Below, one piece after another: positions 16,999 to 25,177 of a stretch of 64,000 bases of DNA; within the stretch, counting starts at the first letter, position 1, and every line of letters begins with the position of its first letter. Both the position numbers and the translations under genes were made by a program. The notes beneath the pieces are model-generated. The model was not told the DNA's origin and did no database searches. It saw only the letters and a list, made by a program, of their open reading frames with translations. The stretch is taken from contig CAVYGS010000004.1 in NCBI GenBank assembly GCA_963768185.1, positions 1 to 64,000 on the forward strand, written 5' to 3'. This stretch comes from Palsa-461 sp963768185 (GTDB taxonomy: Bacteria > Actinomycetota > Acidimicrobiia > Acidimicrobiales > RAAP-2).

Positions 16999-17706
16999 TC
17001 AGATCGGACAGGAGTCGTCCGAACAGACGCCCGTGGCGTCTCCCGCTGGGACGGTTGCCATGGCGGTTCGCCGTTCCCAGGCCCGGCGCAATGTGAGCAG
17101 GATTGTCTCGGGGTCTTGGGCTCCCGGAACAGCGAACATCCGATCGAACACGAAGAACGGGACGCCGGTGCATCCGAGCGCGCTCGCCTCGGCCTCGTCG
17201 CCCCGAACGTCGCTCGCGAACCGATCAGAATCAAGGGTCTGGGTCACCTCGTCCCGATCGAGCCCGACCTGCTCGGCCACCTCCAGCAGCACCTCCCGCT
17301 CACCGATCGGGCGCAACTCCTCGAAATACGCGTGGAGCAACCCCTCCTTGAGCGCGGCACCCGTCGCCGGATCCTTCTCGTAACCGAGGTGGATGAGACG
17401 ATGGGCGTCGAAGGTGTTCCCTCCCTTGGTGTTCGCCAGGTCGTAGTGCAGACCTTCGTTGGCCGCCATCCGGTCCATGCCGGCCAACCTTTCGGCAGCC
17501 TGCTCGACCGAGGTGCCGTACTTGGCGGCGATGTGCTCGGCCATCGTCGTGGAGCGTCGCTGCGGAGCGCGCGGATCCAGCTCGAAGCTGCGCCAGCGCA
17601 CCTCGACCTCCCCGGCGTGCTCAAACTGGGCCAGAGCCGCCTCGAAGCGGCGCTTCCCGATGTAGCACCAGGGACACACGATGTCGGACCAGATTTCAAC
17701 AAACAC
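16999..17706 (-). CDS. DsbA/FrnE-family thiol oxidoreductase
   Basis: A 235-residue protein of the FrnE branch of DsbA-like enzymes, with a thioredoxin fold and an inserted helical domain. The active site SDIVCPWCYIGKRRFE is within the first 20 residues, and the cis-Pro loop appears as GCTGVPFFVF. There is no signal peptide, so it is cytoplasmic, as usual for FrnE. It leads the msrB-msrA group. The start at 17706 is a GTG lying only four bases from the TA target of the IS630 element, so the insertion has removed the native upstream region, and the true start may originally have been further upstream. Confidence 0.88.
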   Translation of the reverse strand: MFVEIWSDIVCPWCYIGKRRFEAALAQFEHAGEVEVRWRSFELDPRAPQRRSTTMAEHIAAKYGTSVEQAAERLAGMDRMAANEGLHYDLANTKGGNTFDAHRLIHLGYEKDPATGAALKEGLLHAYFEELRPIGEREVLLEVAEQVGLDRDEVTQTLDSDRFASDVRGDEAEASALGCTGVPFFVFDRMFAVPGAQDPETILLTLRRAWERRTAMATVPAGDATGVCSDDSCPI

Positions 17707-17708
17707 GA

Positions 17709-18799
17709 CTAGTGTGCCGCCTCAGAGATTCGTGAGCAATACCGTGCGAGGGAAGCCAGGATCTCATCTGCGGTCTTGACCCAGACGTAGGGGCGAGGGT
17801 CCTCGTTCCAGGTCTTGATCCAACCTTTGATGTCGCTCTTGAGGTGTGCGACCGAGAGATGGGCCCCGCGCTTGATCTTCTTGGTGGTCAGCTCGGCGAA
17901 CCAGCGCTCCACCAGGTTGAGCCAACTCGATCCGGTCGGGGTGAAATGCAGATGGAACCGGGGGTGGCGCAACAGCCACCGCTTGATGGCCGGGGTCTTG
18001 TGGGTGGCGTAGTTGTCGAGAATGAGGTGGACGTCAAGGTCTCCGGGCACCTCGACGTTGATGCGCTCCAAGAACTTCTTGAACTCAATGGCCCGGTGGC
18101 GTTGGTGCAACGAGGAGATGACCTTCCCGTTCACCGTGTCGAGCGCGGCGAACAGTGACGTGGTGCCGTGACGCACGTAGTCGTGACTCCGCCGCTCAGG
18201 GACACCGGGCAGCATGGGGAGGACCGGTTGGAATCGGTTGAGCGCCTGGATCTGGGACTTCTCATCGACCGCCAGGACCACGGCCCGCTCGGGCGGGTCC
18301 AGGTAGAGACCCACGACGTCTTTCACCTTGTCGACGAACAAAGGGTCAGTGGAGAGCTTGAAGGACTCGGCTCGGTGGGGCTGGAGCCCGAAGGCTGACC
18401 AGATGCGACCGACGCTTGCTGGCGAGATTCCCGTTGCCTTGGCCATCGATCGCGTCGACCAGTGGGTGGCATCGAGCGGGATCTCCTCCAAGGTCTTGAC
18501 GATCACCGCCTCCACCGTGTTGTCGCTGATGCTGCGAGGCACGCCGGGCCGGGGGTCGTCGCTCAGCCCGTCCAGACCCTCGGCGACGAATCGCGAGCGC
18601 CACTTGCCCACCGTCGCCGGGCTGACGCCCAAGATGGCCGCCACCTCGAGGTTGGAGACCCCCGACGCGCACAGCAGCACGATCCGACAGCGCAGCGCCA
18701 AGCGCTGCGCGCTCTTGGGTCGACGCGCCAGCGCTCGAGCGTCTCTCGCTCGTCGTCGCTCAAGATGAGCTCTGCCTTCGGCCGGCCTCGGTCTGCCAT
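17709..18799 (-). pseudogene. IS630-family transposase with a one-base frameshift
   Basis: A DDE transposase with an N-terminal HTH (LEVAAILGVSPATVGKWRSR) and the catalytic blocks VLAVDEKSQIQAL, LHLILDNYATHK-like (here VHLILDNYATHK) and HFTPTGSSWLNLVERWF. The native start is the ATG at 18799, giving MADRGRPKAELILSDDERET and then LERW. At 18728-18732 one G appears to be missing (TGGCGCG for TGGGCGCG), which throws the first 24 residues out of frame with the rest. Restoring it gives 363 residues, a normal length. Without correction the protein would lack its proper N-terminus. The terminal TAG uses the target TA. Confidence 0.88.
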
Positions 18800-18888
18800 C
18801 GCTGCCTCCCATCGTCGCTGATGAAAGGCACAACGTGCCGACACCGACCAAAATTCCTATATCCCTAGGAATCTCTGAAGCGGGACAC
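17712..18888 (-). mobile_element. IS630-family element with TA target duplication
   Basis: Inverted ends gtgtgccgcctcagagattc (17712) and gtgtcccgcttcagagattc (other strand, ending 18888) match at 18 of 20 positions. Both are bordered by TA (17710-17711 and 18889-18890), the IS630 hallmark. Confidence 0.9.
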
Positions 18889-19114
18889 TAGTTCAACGCC
18901 CCGGCGAGAGCGTCTTGTTCCCGAGCCTCCGATGCCCCCCCGGGAAACCTCTTGGGGAGAGGGACCAGGGAGGGGGCGCTGGCCGATCGTGGGCGTGGCC
19001 CGCCCGAGAGACTCCGGCAGGAGCGTGTCGGCCAGCTCGAGGGAACCTCATTCATCGGCGGTTCTCGATGCCGGGGAGGGGCGTCGCCACGTCGGACGAG
19101 TGAAGATATGGCTC

Positions 19115-19582
19115 ATGGACGAGAAGATTGAGATCTCCCGGGCCGTCGCCGCATCGCCGGATCTGGTCTATGAGGCCATTTCCGACGTGCCTCGCATGGG
19201 CGAGTGGTCCGAGGAGTGCTACTCCTGTGAATGGCACGAGGGGTTCAACGGTCCGGCGGTCGGCGCCACCTTCGACGGTCACAACCGCCACGGAGAGAAC
19301 AGCTGGACCACCCAGGGCAAGATCATCGAGGCCGATCCCGGGCACGCATTCGCGTTCGAGTGCTCGATGATGGACTTCCACTACTCGACCTGGGGCTACC
19401 GGATCGAACCGACCGCCACCGGCTGCACGGTCACCGAGTGGAGCGAGGACCTCCGGCCGGAGTCGGCCCTGGAGTTCAGCAAGCGCGTGTCAGGCGTCGA
19501 GGACCGCGCCGACCGGAACCGTCAGACGATGAGCCGCACCCTGGAGCGACTCGCGGCCACCCTCGAGACAGCCGACCGCTAG
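19115..19582 (+). CDS. SRPBCC (polyketide cyclase/START-like) family protein
   Basis: A 155-residue helix-grip protein, a fold that binds small hydrophobic ligands and includes polyketide cyclases and toxin-type RatA proteins. It opens DEKIEISRAVAASPDLVYEA, typical of the SRPBCC first strand and helix, continues SDVPRMGEWSEEC and ends with a long C-terminal helix (RTLERLAATLETADR). I chose the ATG at 19115 because translation from further upstream would add about 60 low-complexity residues with no family similarity. It stands alone behind the IS630 element, and the 220 bp upstream hold no gene. The ligand is unknown. Confidence 0.78.
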   Translation: MDEKIEISRAVAASPDLVYEAISDVPRMGEWSEECYSCEWHEGFNGPAVGATFDGHNRHGENSWTTQGKIIEADPGHAFAFECSMMDFHYSTWGYRIEPTATGCTVTEWSEDLRPESALEFSKRVSGVEDRADRNRQTMSRTLERLAATLETADR

Positions 19583-19624
19583 AGGCGTCGGGGCTTCATT
19601 GCCCCGGATCCTCGGTGCGCGCGG

Positions 19625-20248
19625 TCATCCGGGGACGAGGCCGTTCTTGGCGGCAAACGGATCCCACGACGCATCTCGGTGCCACTCGTACTCCACCCGG
19701 TCGGCGACTTCGACCGCAACGGCTTCGCCGTGGAGGTGCGCGATGAGCGCCAGCGCCATGTCCATCCCGGCGGCCACGCCGGAGGAGGTCCAGCGGTTTC
19801 TGTCCTCCACCCAGCGCGCCTCGGGGACCCACTCGACCGACGTGCCCTGCGCGCTCGCCCATCCGAAGGACCGCTTGTTGGACGTCGCTCGGAAACCGTC
19901 GAGCAGGTGCGCCGCAGCGAGCAGTCCGGAACCCGTGCACACTGAGGTGACGTAGGCGGCGCGGCCGGCCCACCCCGCCAGCCAGGCGAGGAACACCTGG
20001 TCCTCGACGAGCCGGCGAGTCCCGATCCCGCCCGGGACGAGCACGATGTCGCAGTCCGGCGCCGTGGCGTAGGCGACATCGGCGAGCACGCTCGCGCCTT
20101 GCGCGCTCATGACCGGCCCGGCCGCCGGACCGACGAGCGAGGTCTGGAAGAGGCCGCGAGCCTGGCAGAAGAGCTCGAGCGGCCCCATCACGTCGAGGAC
20201 CTCGAAGCCCTCGAAGAGCACGACCGAGAGCCGAGAGGGTTTGCCCAT
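19625..20248 (-). CDS. DJ-1/PfpI-family protein
   Basis: A 207-residue class I glutamine-amidotransferase-fold protein of the DJ-1/PfpI superfamily, close in layout to isonitrile hydratase-like proteins and the N-terminal half of GlxA regulators. Visible are LSVVLFEGFEVLDVMGPLEL at the start, ALLVPGG-type turn DIVLVPGGIGTRRL, and the nucleophile elbow SVCTGSGLLAAAHLLDG with the catalytic Cys. No C-terminal AraC HTH is present, so it is not a GlxA regulator. The start MGKPSRL at 20248 gives the domain without extra residues, and the longer upstream frame is not supported. The reaction is unknown. Confidence 0.8.
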   Translation of the reverse strand: MGKPSRLSVVLFEGFEVLDVMGPLELFCQARGLFQTSLVGPAAGPVMSAQGASVLADVAYATAPDCDIVLVPGGIGTRRLVEDQVFLAWLAGWAGRAAYVTSVCTGSGLLAAAHLLDGFRATSNKRSFGWASAQGTSVEWVPEARWVEDRNRWTSSGVAAGMDMALALIAHLHGEAVAVEVADRVEYEWHRDASWDPFAAKNGLVPG

Positions 20249-20459
20249 GGCCCATGCTCGCACGCCGTCGCTGGCGGCTGTTCGTCCCGCTACCGGTTGA
20301 CGCGAGCAAGCGCTGCGGCGAACCGTCGCGCACCGCTCGGCAACGGATAGCGCGGCGACCCGGGGGCGTGGGGGCTGGTCGTCATGGGGGCACGTTGCGA
20401 GCCCCCGGCGCTCCCGGAGGACCCGTAGAGTGCGATGACCGAGCAGGACGGAGGTGGCG

Positions 20460-21296
20460 ATGGCCGACGAACAGGCTCCGGCCGGGGAGGGCCCGACTGT
20501 CGCGGATCCCGAGGCACCGTCGGCGAGCAACGTCACGCCCCAGGATGACGACGGCTGGCTGCCCGGAGTCCCGCCTATCCGCGCCATCCTGCCCAGTGCG
20601 ATCGGCGGCGCGGTCGTCCCTCTCGCCGTGTACTACCTGGTGCGCTCGCGCGTCGGAAGCGACGCCGACGCGCTGGCGATCGCCGGGATCCCGGCTGCGG
20701 CGTGGGTCGCGGTCCAGCTGGTGTGGCACCGGCGAATCGATCCGATCGGCGCGATCGTGCTGTCGGGGTTCGTGCTCGGGCTCATCGTCTCGTTCGCGCT
20801 GGGCGGCAACGCCTTCGTCCTGAAGGTCCGCGACTCCGCCTTCACTCTCGTCTTCGGGGTCGCGGCGATCGTGTCGGGGCTCTCGGGCCGGCGACCGCTG
20901 ACCTACTTCGTCGGCCGGGCCCTCTCGGCTGGCTCCGACCCGCGGCGAGTCGCGCTCTACGACCAGCTGTGGGAGTCGTCGGCGGCCCGGGCGACGTTCC
21001 GGGTCGTCAACCTCATCTGGGGCGTCGGGCTCGTGCTCGAAGCCTCGGCGCGTGTGGTGCTGGCCGCCGACCTGTCGACCAAGACCTTCCTGGCCGTCTC
21101 CCCGGTGATCTCCTTCGTGTTCCTGGGGTCGCTGGGCGCCCTGACGGTGGTGCTCAGCTCCCGGTCGCGCCACCGGGCACCCCTGGTCGATCCGGCCGAC
21201 ATCCCGCCCGGCGGCGGCGGGACGTGGTGGTGGCTACGCGTCTACCTGGGAGAGCCGCCTGCGGGCGCCGAGGTGGGGGAGCCGACCGAAGCCTGA
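20460..21296 (+). CDS. VC0807-type multi-pass membrane protein
   Basis: A 278-residue protein with about 35 hydrophilic N-terminal residues, then five or six hydrophobic segments (for example AIGGAVVPLAVYYLV, PIGAIVLSGFVLGLIVSFAL and AVSPVISFVFLGSLGALTVV) and a Gly/Pro-rich hydrophilic tail. The D-P-I-G-A pattern after a WHRR segment, followed by an LxxRDS motif, matches the VC0807 family as I know it, which has no assigned biochemical role. The ATG at 20460 is preferred because ggagg lies five bases upstream. It is monocistronic and convergent with nothing nearby. Confidence 0.68.
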   Translation: MADEQAPAGEGPTVADPEAPSASNVTPQDDDGWLPGVPPIRAILPSAIGGAVVPLAVYYLVRSRVGSDADALAIAGIPAAAWVAVQLVWHRRIDPIGAIVLSGFVLGLIVSFALGGNAFVLKVRDSAFTLVFGVAAIVSGLSGRRPLTYFVGRALSAGSDPRRVALYDQLWESSAARATFRVVNLIWGVGLVLEASARVVLAADLSTKTFLAVSPVISFVFLGSLGALTVVLSSRSRHRAPLVDPADIPPGGGGTWWWLRVYLGEPPAGAEVGEPTEA

Positions 21297-21353
21297 GGTC
21301 AACCAGCCGCCGGCCCCCTTGACACGACACCTCCGCCGTGGTGCCGTGGTGGC

Positions 21354-21527
21354 ATGGGTTGCCTGCTGGTGCTGGTGCTGATCGGGGCGCTCGCGCTCGT
21401 GGGTGCCGGCTTCGCCGTGCACCTGCTGTGGGTATTCGCCGCTGTGTTCTTCGTCTTCTGGATCGCTGGCTATGCCTTCGGCAGGGGCAGGGCACGCGGC
21501 GCGAGGCGCTGGATGCGTCGCTGGTAG
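21354..21527 (+). CDS. Small hydrophobic membrane protein
   Basis: A 57-residue protein, MGCLLVLVLIGALALVGAG at the N-terminus and VHLLWVFAAVFFVFWIAGY in the middle, ending in an Arg-rich tail RGRARGARRWMRRW. It has two adjacent transmembrane segments and a basic cytoplasmic tail, a layout common among small actinobacterial membrane proteins of unknown role. A ttgaca hexamer lies at 21319-21324 upstream, although no convincing -10 is seen. The gene is just 57 bp behind the VC0807-type gene. Confidence 0.55.
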   Translation: MGCLLVLVLIGALALVGAGFAVHLLWVFAAVFFVFWIAGYAFGRGRARGARRWMRRW

Positions 21528-21621
21528 GGGGAAGATCGTCGTTCGGTCTCCCCCGGGGGCCGATGACCGGGCTCGCCTATGATGGCCAGTTCCGGGTGCG
21601 CCTCGGCCGCCCGAAAGCCTT

Positions 21622-21699
21622 GGACCTGTGGTGCAGTTTGGAGTGCACGCCGGCCTGTCAAGCCGGAGGTCGCGGGTTCAAATCCCGTCAGGTCCGCCA
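21622..21699 (+). tRNA. tRNA-Asp (GTC)
   Basis: The acceptor stem ggacctg pairs with caggtcc. The anticodon arm ccggc-ctgtcaa-gccgg presents GTC, the T arm is gcggg-ttcaaat-cccgt, and the encoded CCA occupies 21697-21699. It sits one base before tRNA-Phe, so the two are surely one transcript. Confidence 0.96.
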
Positions 21700-21700
21700 A

Positions 21701-21773
21701 GGTCGGGTAGCTCAGTTGGCAGAGCGCGCGCCTGAAAAGCGCGAGGTCACCGGATCGACGCCGGTCCCGACCA
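21701..21773 (+). tRNA. tRNA-Phe (GAA)
   Basis: The acceptor stem ggtcggg pairs with cccgacc. The anticodon arm cgcgc-ctgaaaa-gcgcg presents GAA. The T arm is accgg-atcgacg-ccggt, whose first loop base is A rather than the nearly universal T54. No CCA is encoded. Confidence 0.94.
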
Positions 21774-22199
21774 CTCGAGATCCAACCGGCTCTTCGGATT
21801 TCATCTCTGAAGGAGTGCTGCTTGTCAAGGGGCGCTGACCCGTAGGGTCGGCTCGTTTGGCGGTTTCTGGCTCATTGGTTCGTGGCGTGAGGGCGCGCCG
21901 AGCCGAGCCCGTGATCCGGGCAAGTGTCGTTCGGCAATGTGATGCGAGTCCCGTCAGGGCGTCACGTTCGTCCCCTTGGCGCTGCCGCGTCCGGGGGCGC
22001 GTTGCGGTCCTTCTCCAAGGCCAGGCGGTGCTGGCGGGGCATGCCCGAAGATCCGGGTGCCGTTCATCTCTTCGTCGCGGCGAGGCGACATGGAGTGGTT
22101 CGGCCGCAACCCGGTGGGCTCAATCAGTGGCGCGGCCGGACCGACAAGCGGGGGCCATGAAATCCGTCGAGCTCGCACCGGGTTGCGTCCGTCCCGGTC
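21774..22199. other. Gene-free stretch between tRNA-Phe and the IS110 transposase
   Basis: About 425 bases with no convincing coding frame. Part of it is probably the 3' noncoding end of the IS110-type element, whose transposase stops at 22200. No terminal repeats are visible, as expected for IS110. Confidence 0.5.
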
Positions 22200-23213
22200 T
22201 CATCCCGTCTCGGCCAGGCAACGGATCTCGCCGTCGCGCAGGCCGTAGTAGACGAAGGTGAGAAGCTTGCGGGCTGCGGCTACTCGCCCGATCTGCTTGC
22301 CGCGACGCTCACTCACCTTGAGGTGGTGCGCTCGGATGGGCGTATCGCCGCGCTGGCGGGCGACCGCCTCGACGGCGGCCCAACGCACGAGGCGCGATCC
22401 CTGCTTGGTGATGTGACCCCGACGGACCCTCTCGTCTGACTCGTGGTGCGTTGGAGTGAGTCCCGCCCAACTGCACAGGTGCCGTGGGCTTTTGAACCTC
22501 GAGACGTCGCCGATCTCAGAGACGAAGATCGAGGCCAGCACCGGTGCGACGCCCGGGATGGCCTGGACGGCGTGGAAGCCAAGATCGCCGGCGAAGTAGG
22601 GGTTGATCTGCTTTTCCAGCATGGCGATCTCCCGGTCGAAGAGTTCGATCAGGTCCCGAAGGGACTCCACGCGGATGCGGTAGGCGTCAGCCAGATGCAC
22701 CTGGTCAAGCAGGTGGTGGCCGCGGACCCCGAACAGGTCGGTCATCGGCACGGCCACCCCCTCTTTGGCCAGCACGGCGTGAACCTGAGCCTTGAGGTTC
22801 GAGCGAAGCTGGACGAGCTTGGCCCGGTAGCGGATGAGCTCACGGAGCTCTCTGAGCGGTGGCGAGGCAATCCAAGCCTCGGCGAGGCGTCCCAATCGAA
22901 GCAGGTCCACCAGGTCCGTTGCATCTCGCTCGTCGTTCTTCACCCGCCGGTTGCCCCAGTTGTTGCCGAGTGGATGCGAGAGGTGCACCTTGGCACCGCA
23001 TTCTTCGAGCACGTCGGTCGCCCAGTACCAGCCGTACGTGGCCTCCAAGATCACCTCAGGGTGCGGACCGGCTTTGGCCACCTCGGCCGCCAGCGCCACC
23101 GGATCGTTGTCGATGCGGACCGTCTCCAAGGTCTGGCCCACAGCGTTGCGTCGCACGATCACGCTGCGCCGTCGATGCAAGTCGATGCCGACGTACTGTT
23201 GTTGCTCTTCCAC
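22200..23213 (-). CDS. IS110-family transposase
   Basis: A DEDD/serine recombinase-like transposase. The N-terminal RuvC-like part begins YVGIDLHRRRSVIVRR and continues LEATYGWYWATDVLEECGA and KNDERDATDLVDLLR. The C-terminal Tnp20 part contains AIPGVAPVLASIFVSEIGDV and LCSWAGLTP followed by KQGSRLVRWAAVEA, which holds the catalytic serine. The GTG at 23213 (337 residues) is preferred because aggag precedes it. The 46-residue upstream extension in the open frame is not family-like. IS110 proteins are guided by a bridge RNA from the element's noncoding end. Confidence 0.9.
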   Translation of the reverse strand: MEEQQQYVGIDLHRRRSVIVRRNAVGQTLETVRIDNDPVALAAEVAKAGPHPEVILEATYGWYWATDVLEECGAKVHLSHPLGNNWGNRRVKNDERDATDLVDLLRLGRLAEAWIASPPLRELRELIRYRAKLVQLRSNLKAQVHAVLAKEGVAVPMTDLFGVRGHHLLDQVHLADAYRIRVESLRDLIELFDREIAMLEKQINPYFAGDLGFHAVQAIPGVAPVLASIFVSEIGDVSRFKSPRHLCSWAGLTPTHHESDERVRRGHITKQGSRLVRWAAVEAVARQRGDTPIRAHHLKVSERRGKQIGRVAAARKLLTFVYYGLRDGEIRCLAETG

Positions 23214-23586
23214 GGGAATCTCCTCTCGCCGTCTCCGGGTTGGTTTGGTGACCCCAAGTGTGCTCGGCACACTTGGTTCCGGTCGGCGGGAGGATTCCCG
23301 TGGAGCATTCGATTCGGATGGGCCGGGCTGGACGACGGTCTTGGCGGTCACGAGACCCCCACGTGCTCGGCGCTCGGGCCGGTGCGCTCACCGGGACCCG
23401 TCACACGGGAGGGGCGCTGCGCTCCTTCATCACATCAGCGGGGTGCGCGAAAGTAAGCACTTCGACGCCAGGCGGACCGGCATGTGCACCACTGAACCGG
23501 CGAGAGCGGCGACCGGCGCTCGTTGAGCCGCTGATCGTTTGCGGATAGAGACTGAATGTGGGTCCTAGTCCAGCGGAGGACAGGGG
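23214..23586. other. Noncoding stretch upstream of the IS110 transposase, with a perfect hairpin
   Basis: About 370 bases without a convincing gene. At 23254-23276 lies a perfect 9-bp stem ccaagtgtg / cacacttgg around a 5-base loop. In IS110-group elements the bridge RNA is transcribed from the region upstream of the transposase gene, so this hairpin is a candidate bridge-RNA stem-loop. Element ends cannot be fixed from one copy. Confidence 0.35.
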
Positions 23587-23988
23587 ATGCCGAAAGCGAT
23601 CAAGGAAAATGCTTGGCGAAGGCCGCCAGAGCCCTCGGCGAACCACTCCGACATCGACGATTGGTGCCAGCGCCTGATGCCGGATCTGCAGCCCATCGTC
23701 AAGCGGTTGGATGAGTCGATCCGAAAGACAGTCCCGAGCCTTGACTACGCCGTCAAGTGGAAGAGGGCGTTTTACGGGCTACCAGAGCTCGGGTGGATCA
23801 TTGAAATCGCCGCCTACGACGTTTCGGTGAATGTCGTCTTCCTCGGCGGCGCCGACTTCGAGTCCCCGCCCCCGCTCGGAACGACCGACCGGACCCGGTA
23901 CATCAAGGTGACCAGCCTGGAGGAGGCGCAGCGACCGGAGCTGCAGAAGTGGATCGAGCAAGCGGGATGCACGCCGGGTTGGACCTGA
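23587..23988 (+). CDS. DUF1801-domain protein
   Basis: A 133-residue protein of the DUF1801/YdhG type, with a fold related to CyaY and YjbR. It carries the family-typical middle section LDESIRKTVPSLDYAVKWKR, followed by AFYGLPELGWIIEIAAYD, an FLGGADFESPPPLG loop and a C-terminal helix around EEAQRPELQKWI. A good Shine-Dalgarno (ggaggacagggg) precedes the ATG at 23587. It is monocistronic. No biochemical activity is established for the family. Confidence 0.75.
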   Translation: MPKAIKENAWRRPPEPSANHSDIDDWCQRLMPDLQPIVKRLDESIRKTVPSLDYAVKWKRAFYGLPELGWIIEIAAYDVSVNVVFLGGADFESPPPLGTTDRTRYIKVTSLEEAQRPELQKWIEQAGCTPGWT

Positions 23989-24068
23989 CGAGCATCCCGC
24001 TCGAACGACGGCTCGGCGCTCGTCAACCGCCTCGCAAGACATCACCATCTTGGGCCGACGGTACCTGT

Positions 24069-24578
24069 TCAGCCGGCAGCCAGGATGCAGTCGCCATCTT
24101 CGATGCTCATGGGAGGCCCGATCGGCCTGAGGTCATGGGACGCAGCGATGCGCGCCAGTTCGTCCATAGGCGGGAAGATTGGGTTGCTCGGCACGACACG
24201 CGCAGTCGCTGGAGTGCTGAGGTCGCGGATGAGGTCGCGGAAGCTGGCGTTGTCGTGCACCATCAGGATCCGCGCCTCGCGATCACCGACCACTCGGAAC
24301 GTGTGCGGCACGCCCCGGGGCATGGAGACCCAGTGCCCGGCTCCGACGACCAGCTTGTCGTCGCCGCAGCGCACGACCATCTGGCCCTGGAGGATGTACC
24401 AGGTGTCGTCGAGGTCGTCGTGGACGTGCAGCGGGGGCGCCGAACCCACTGGAAGGGTCATCTCGAGCACGACGGTGTTCATTCCGGGTGCGCAGCGGTG
24501 CTCAACGACCAAGGTGTCGAGGAACCACCACGCCGGCGCTTGTTCGTTCTCGGGGGAGTCAACAACCGCTGTGGTCAC
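24069..24578 (-). CDS. Cupin-domain protein
   Basis: A 169-residue single-domain cupin resembling quercetin-dioxygenase-like proteins. Cupin motif 1 reads PLHVHDDLDDTWYILQGQM (His, His, Glu-like Asp positions) and motif 2 reads HWVSMPRGVPHTFRV (Pro-x-x-x-x-His), giving the usual metal-binding set. It is divergently transcribed from the MarR gene, and the 86-bp intergenic space holds a palindrome, so it is probably the MarR target. The substrate is unknown, and its role as a dioxygenase or small-molecule sensor cannot be decided. Confidence 0.82.
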   Translation of the reverse strand: MTTAVVDSPENEQAPAWWFLDTLVVEHRCAPGMNTVVLEMTLPVGSAPPLHVHDDLDDTWYILQGQMVVRCGDDKLVVGAGHWVSMPRGVPHTFRVVGDREARILMVHDNASFRDLIRDLSTPATARVVPSNPIFPPMDELARIAASHDLRPIGPPMSIEDGDCILAAG

Positions 24579-24644
24579 TTGGGCCTACCTCCTCGTAAAG
24601 ACCTGTCCCGGATCGGGTAGTCAGGAATCCTTACTACTGAGAAT

Positions 24645-24661
24645 CGTATGGTAACCTTACG
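24645..24661. promoter_or_regulatory. Palindromic operator between cupin and marR genes
   Basis: The 17-mer cgtatggtaaccttacg is a palindrome with one mismatched pair, ending three bases before the marR ATG. MarR proteins commonly autoregulate through 16-20 bp palindromes in divergent intergenic regions, so this is the likely operator for both genes. Confidence 0.6.
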
Positions 24662-24664
24662 ACT

Positions 24665-25138
24665 ATGTCAAGCGATTCCCTCGACCGCCGCAACGAGCAG
24701 CGAAGCCCGTACGTCGGCGCCATGCTGCGTGTCGTTTGGCAGTGGGTCCGTGATCAGCTGTATGCGGGCGTGGTTGCGGCGGGATACGACGATCTGAACA
24801 CCGCGCACGTCGGGCTCTGGCGCTATCCGGGCCTCGACGGAATGCGTCCAAGCCAGCTCGCGGACCGGGTGGGGATCACGAAACAGTCGGTCAACGACCT
24901 CCTTGGGCATCTGGAACAACATGGGTACCTGTTGCGCGTGCCCGATTCGGCCGACGGAAGGGCTCGCGTGATCCGACTCACGACCAAGGGGCGGCGGCTC
25001 GAGCAGACGATCTACGCCGAGGCGGGGGCGGCCCAGCTGCGGATCGCAGAGATCCTGGGGCCGCAGCGCTTCGCCCACCTGCACCGCTCCCTTGAGCTGC
25101 TGACCGAGCAGCTCGCGGCCTCGCTGGCCGTCCCCTAA
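24665..25138 (+). CDS. MarR-family transcriptional regulator
   Basis: A 157-residue winged-helix repressor. The HTH is visible as PSQLADRVGITKQSVNDLLG near residue 60, with recognition helix ITKQSVNDLLGHLEQHGY followed by the wing RVPDSADGRARVIRLT. The flanking helices provide dimerisation. It is divergent from the cupin gene and a palindrome lies immediately before its ATG, suggesting autorepression and control of the cupin gene in response to a small ligand that cannot be named from sequence. Confidence 0.88.
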   Translation: MSSDSLDRRNEQRSPYVGAMLRVVWQWVRDQLYAGVVAAGYDDLNTAHVGLWRYPGLDGMRPSQLADRVGITKQSVNDLLGHLEQHGYLLRVPDSADGRARVIRLTTKGRRLEQTIYAEAGAAQLRIAEILGPQRFAHLHRSLELLTEQLAASLAVP

Positions 25139-25177
25139 CGCCGGATGGGTGGGGAACCATTCAGGCCCGCTCAAACG

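Noticed and set aside
21470..21700. Minus-strand ORF starting MADLTGFEPATSGLTG
   Set aside because: Antisense translation of tRNA-Asp, a well-known annotation artefact.
21857..22261. ORFs in the stretch between tRNA-Phe and the IS110 transposase
   Set aside because: Arg/Ser/Pro-rich chance frames, three overlapping alternatives with no start signal or homology.
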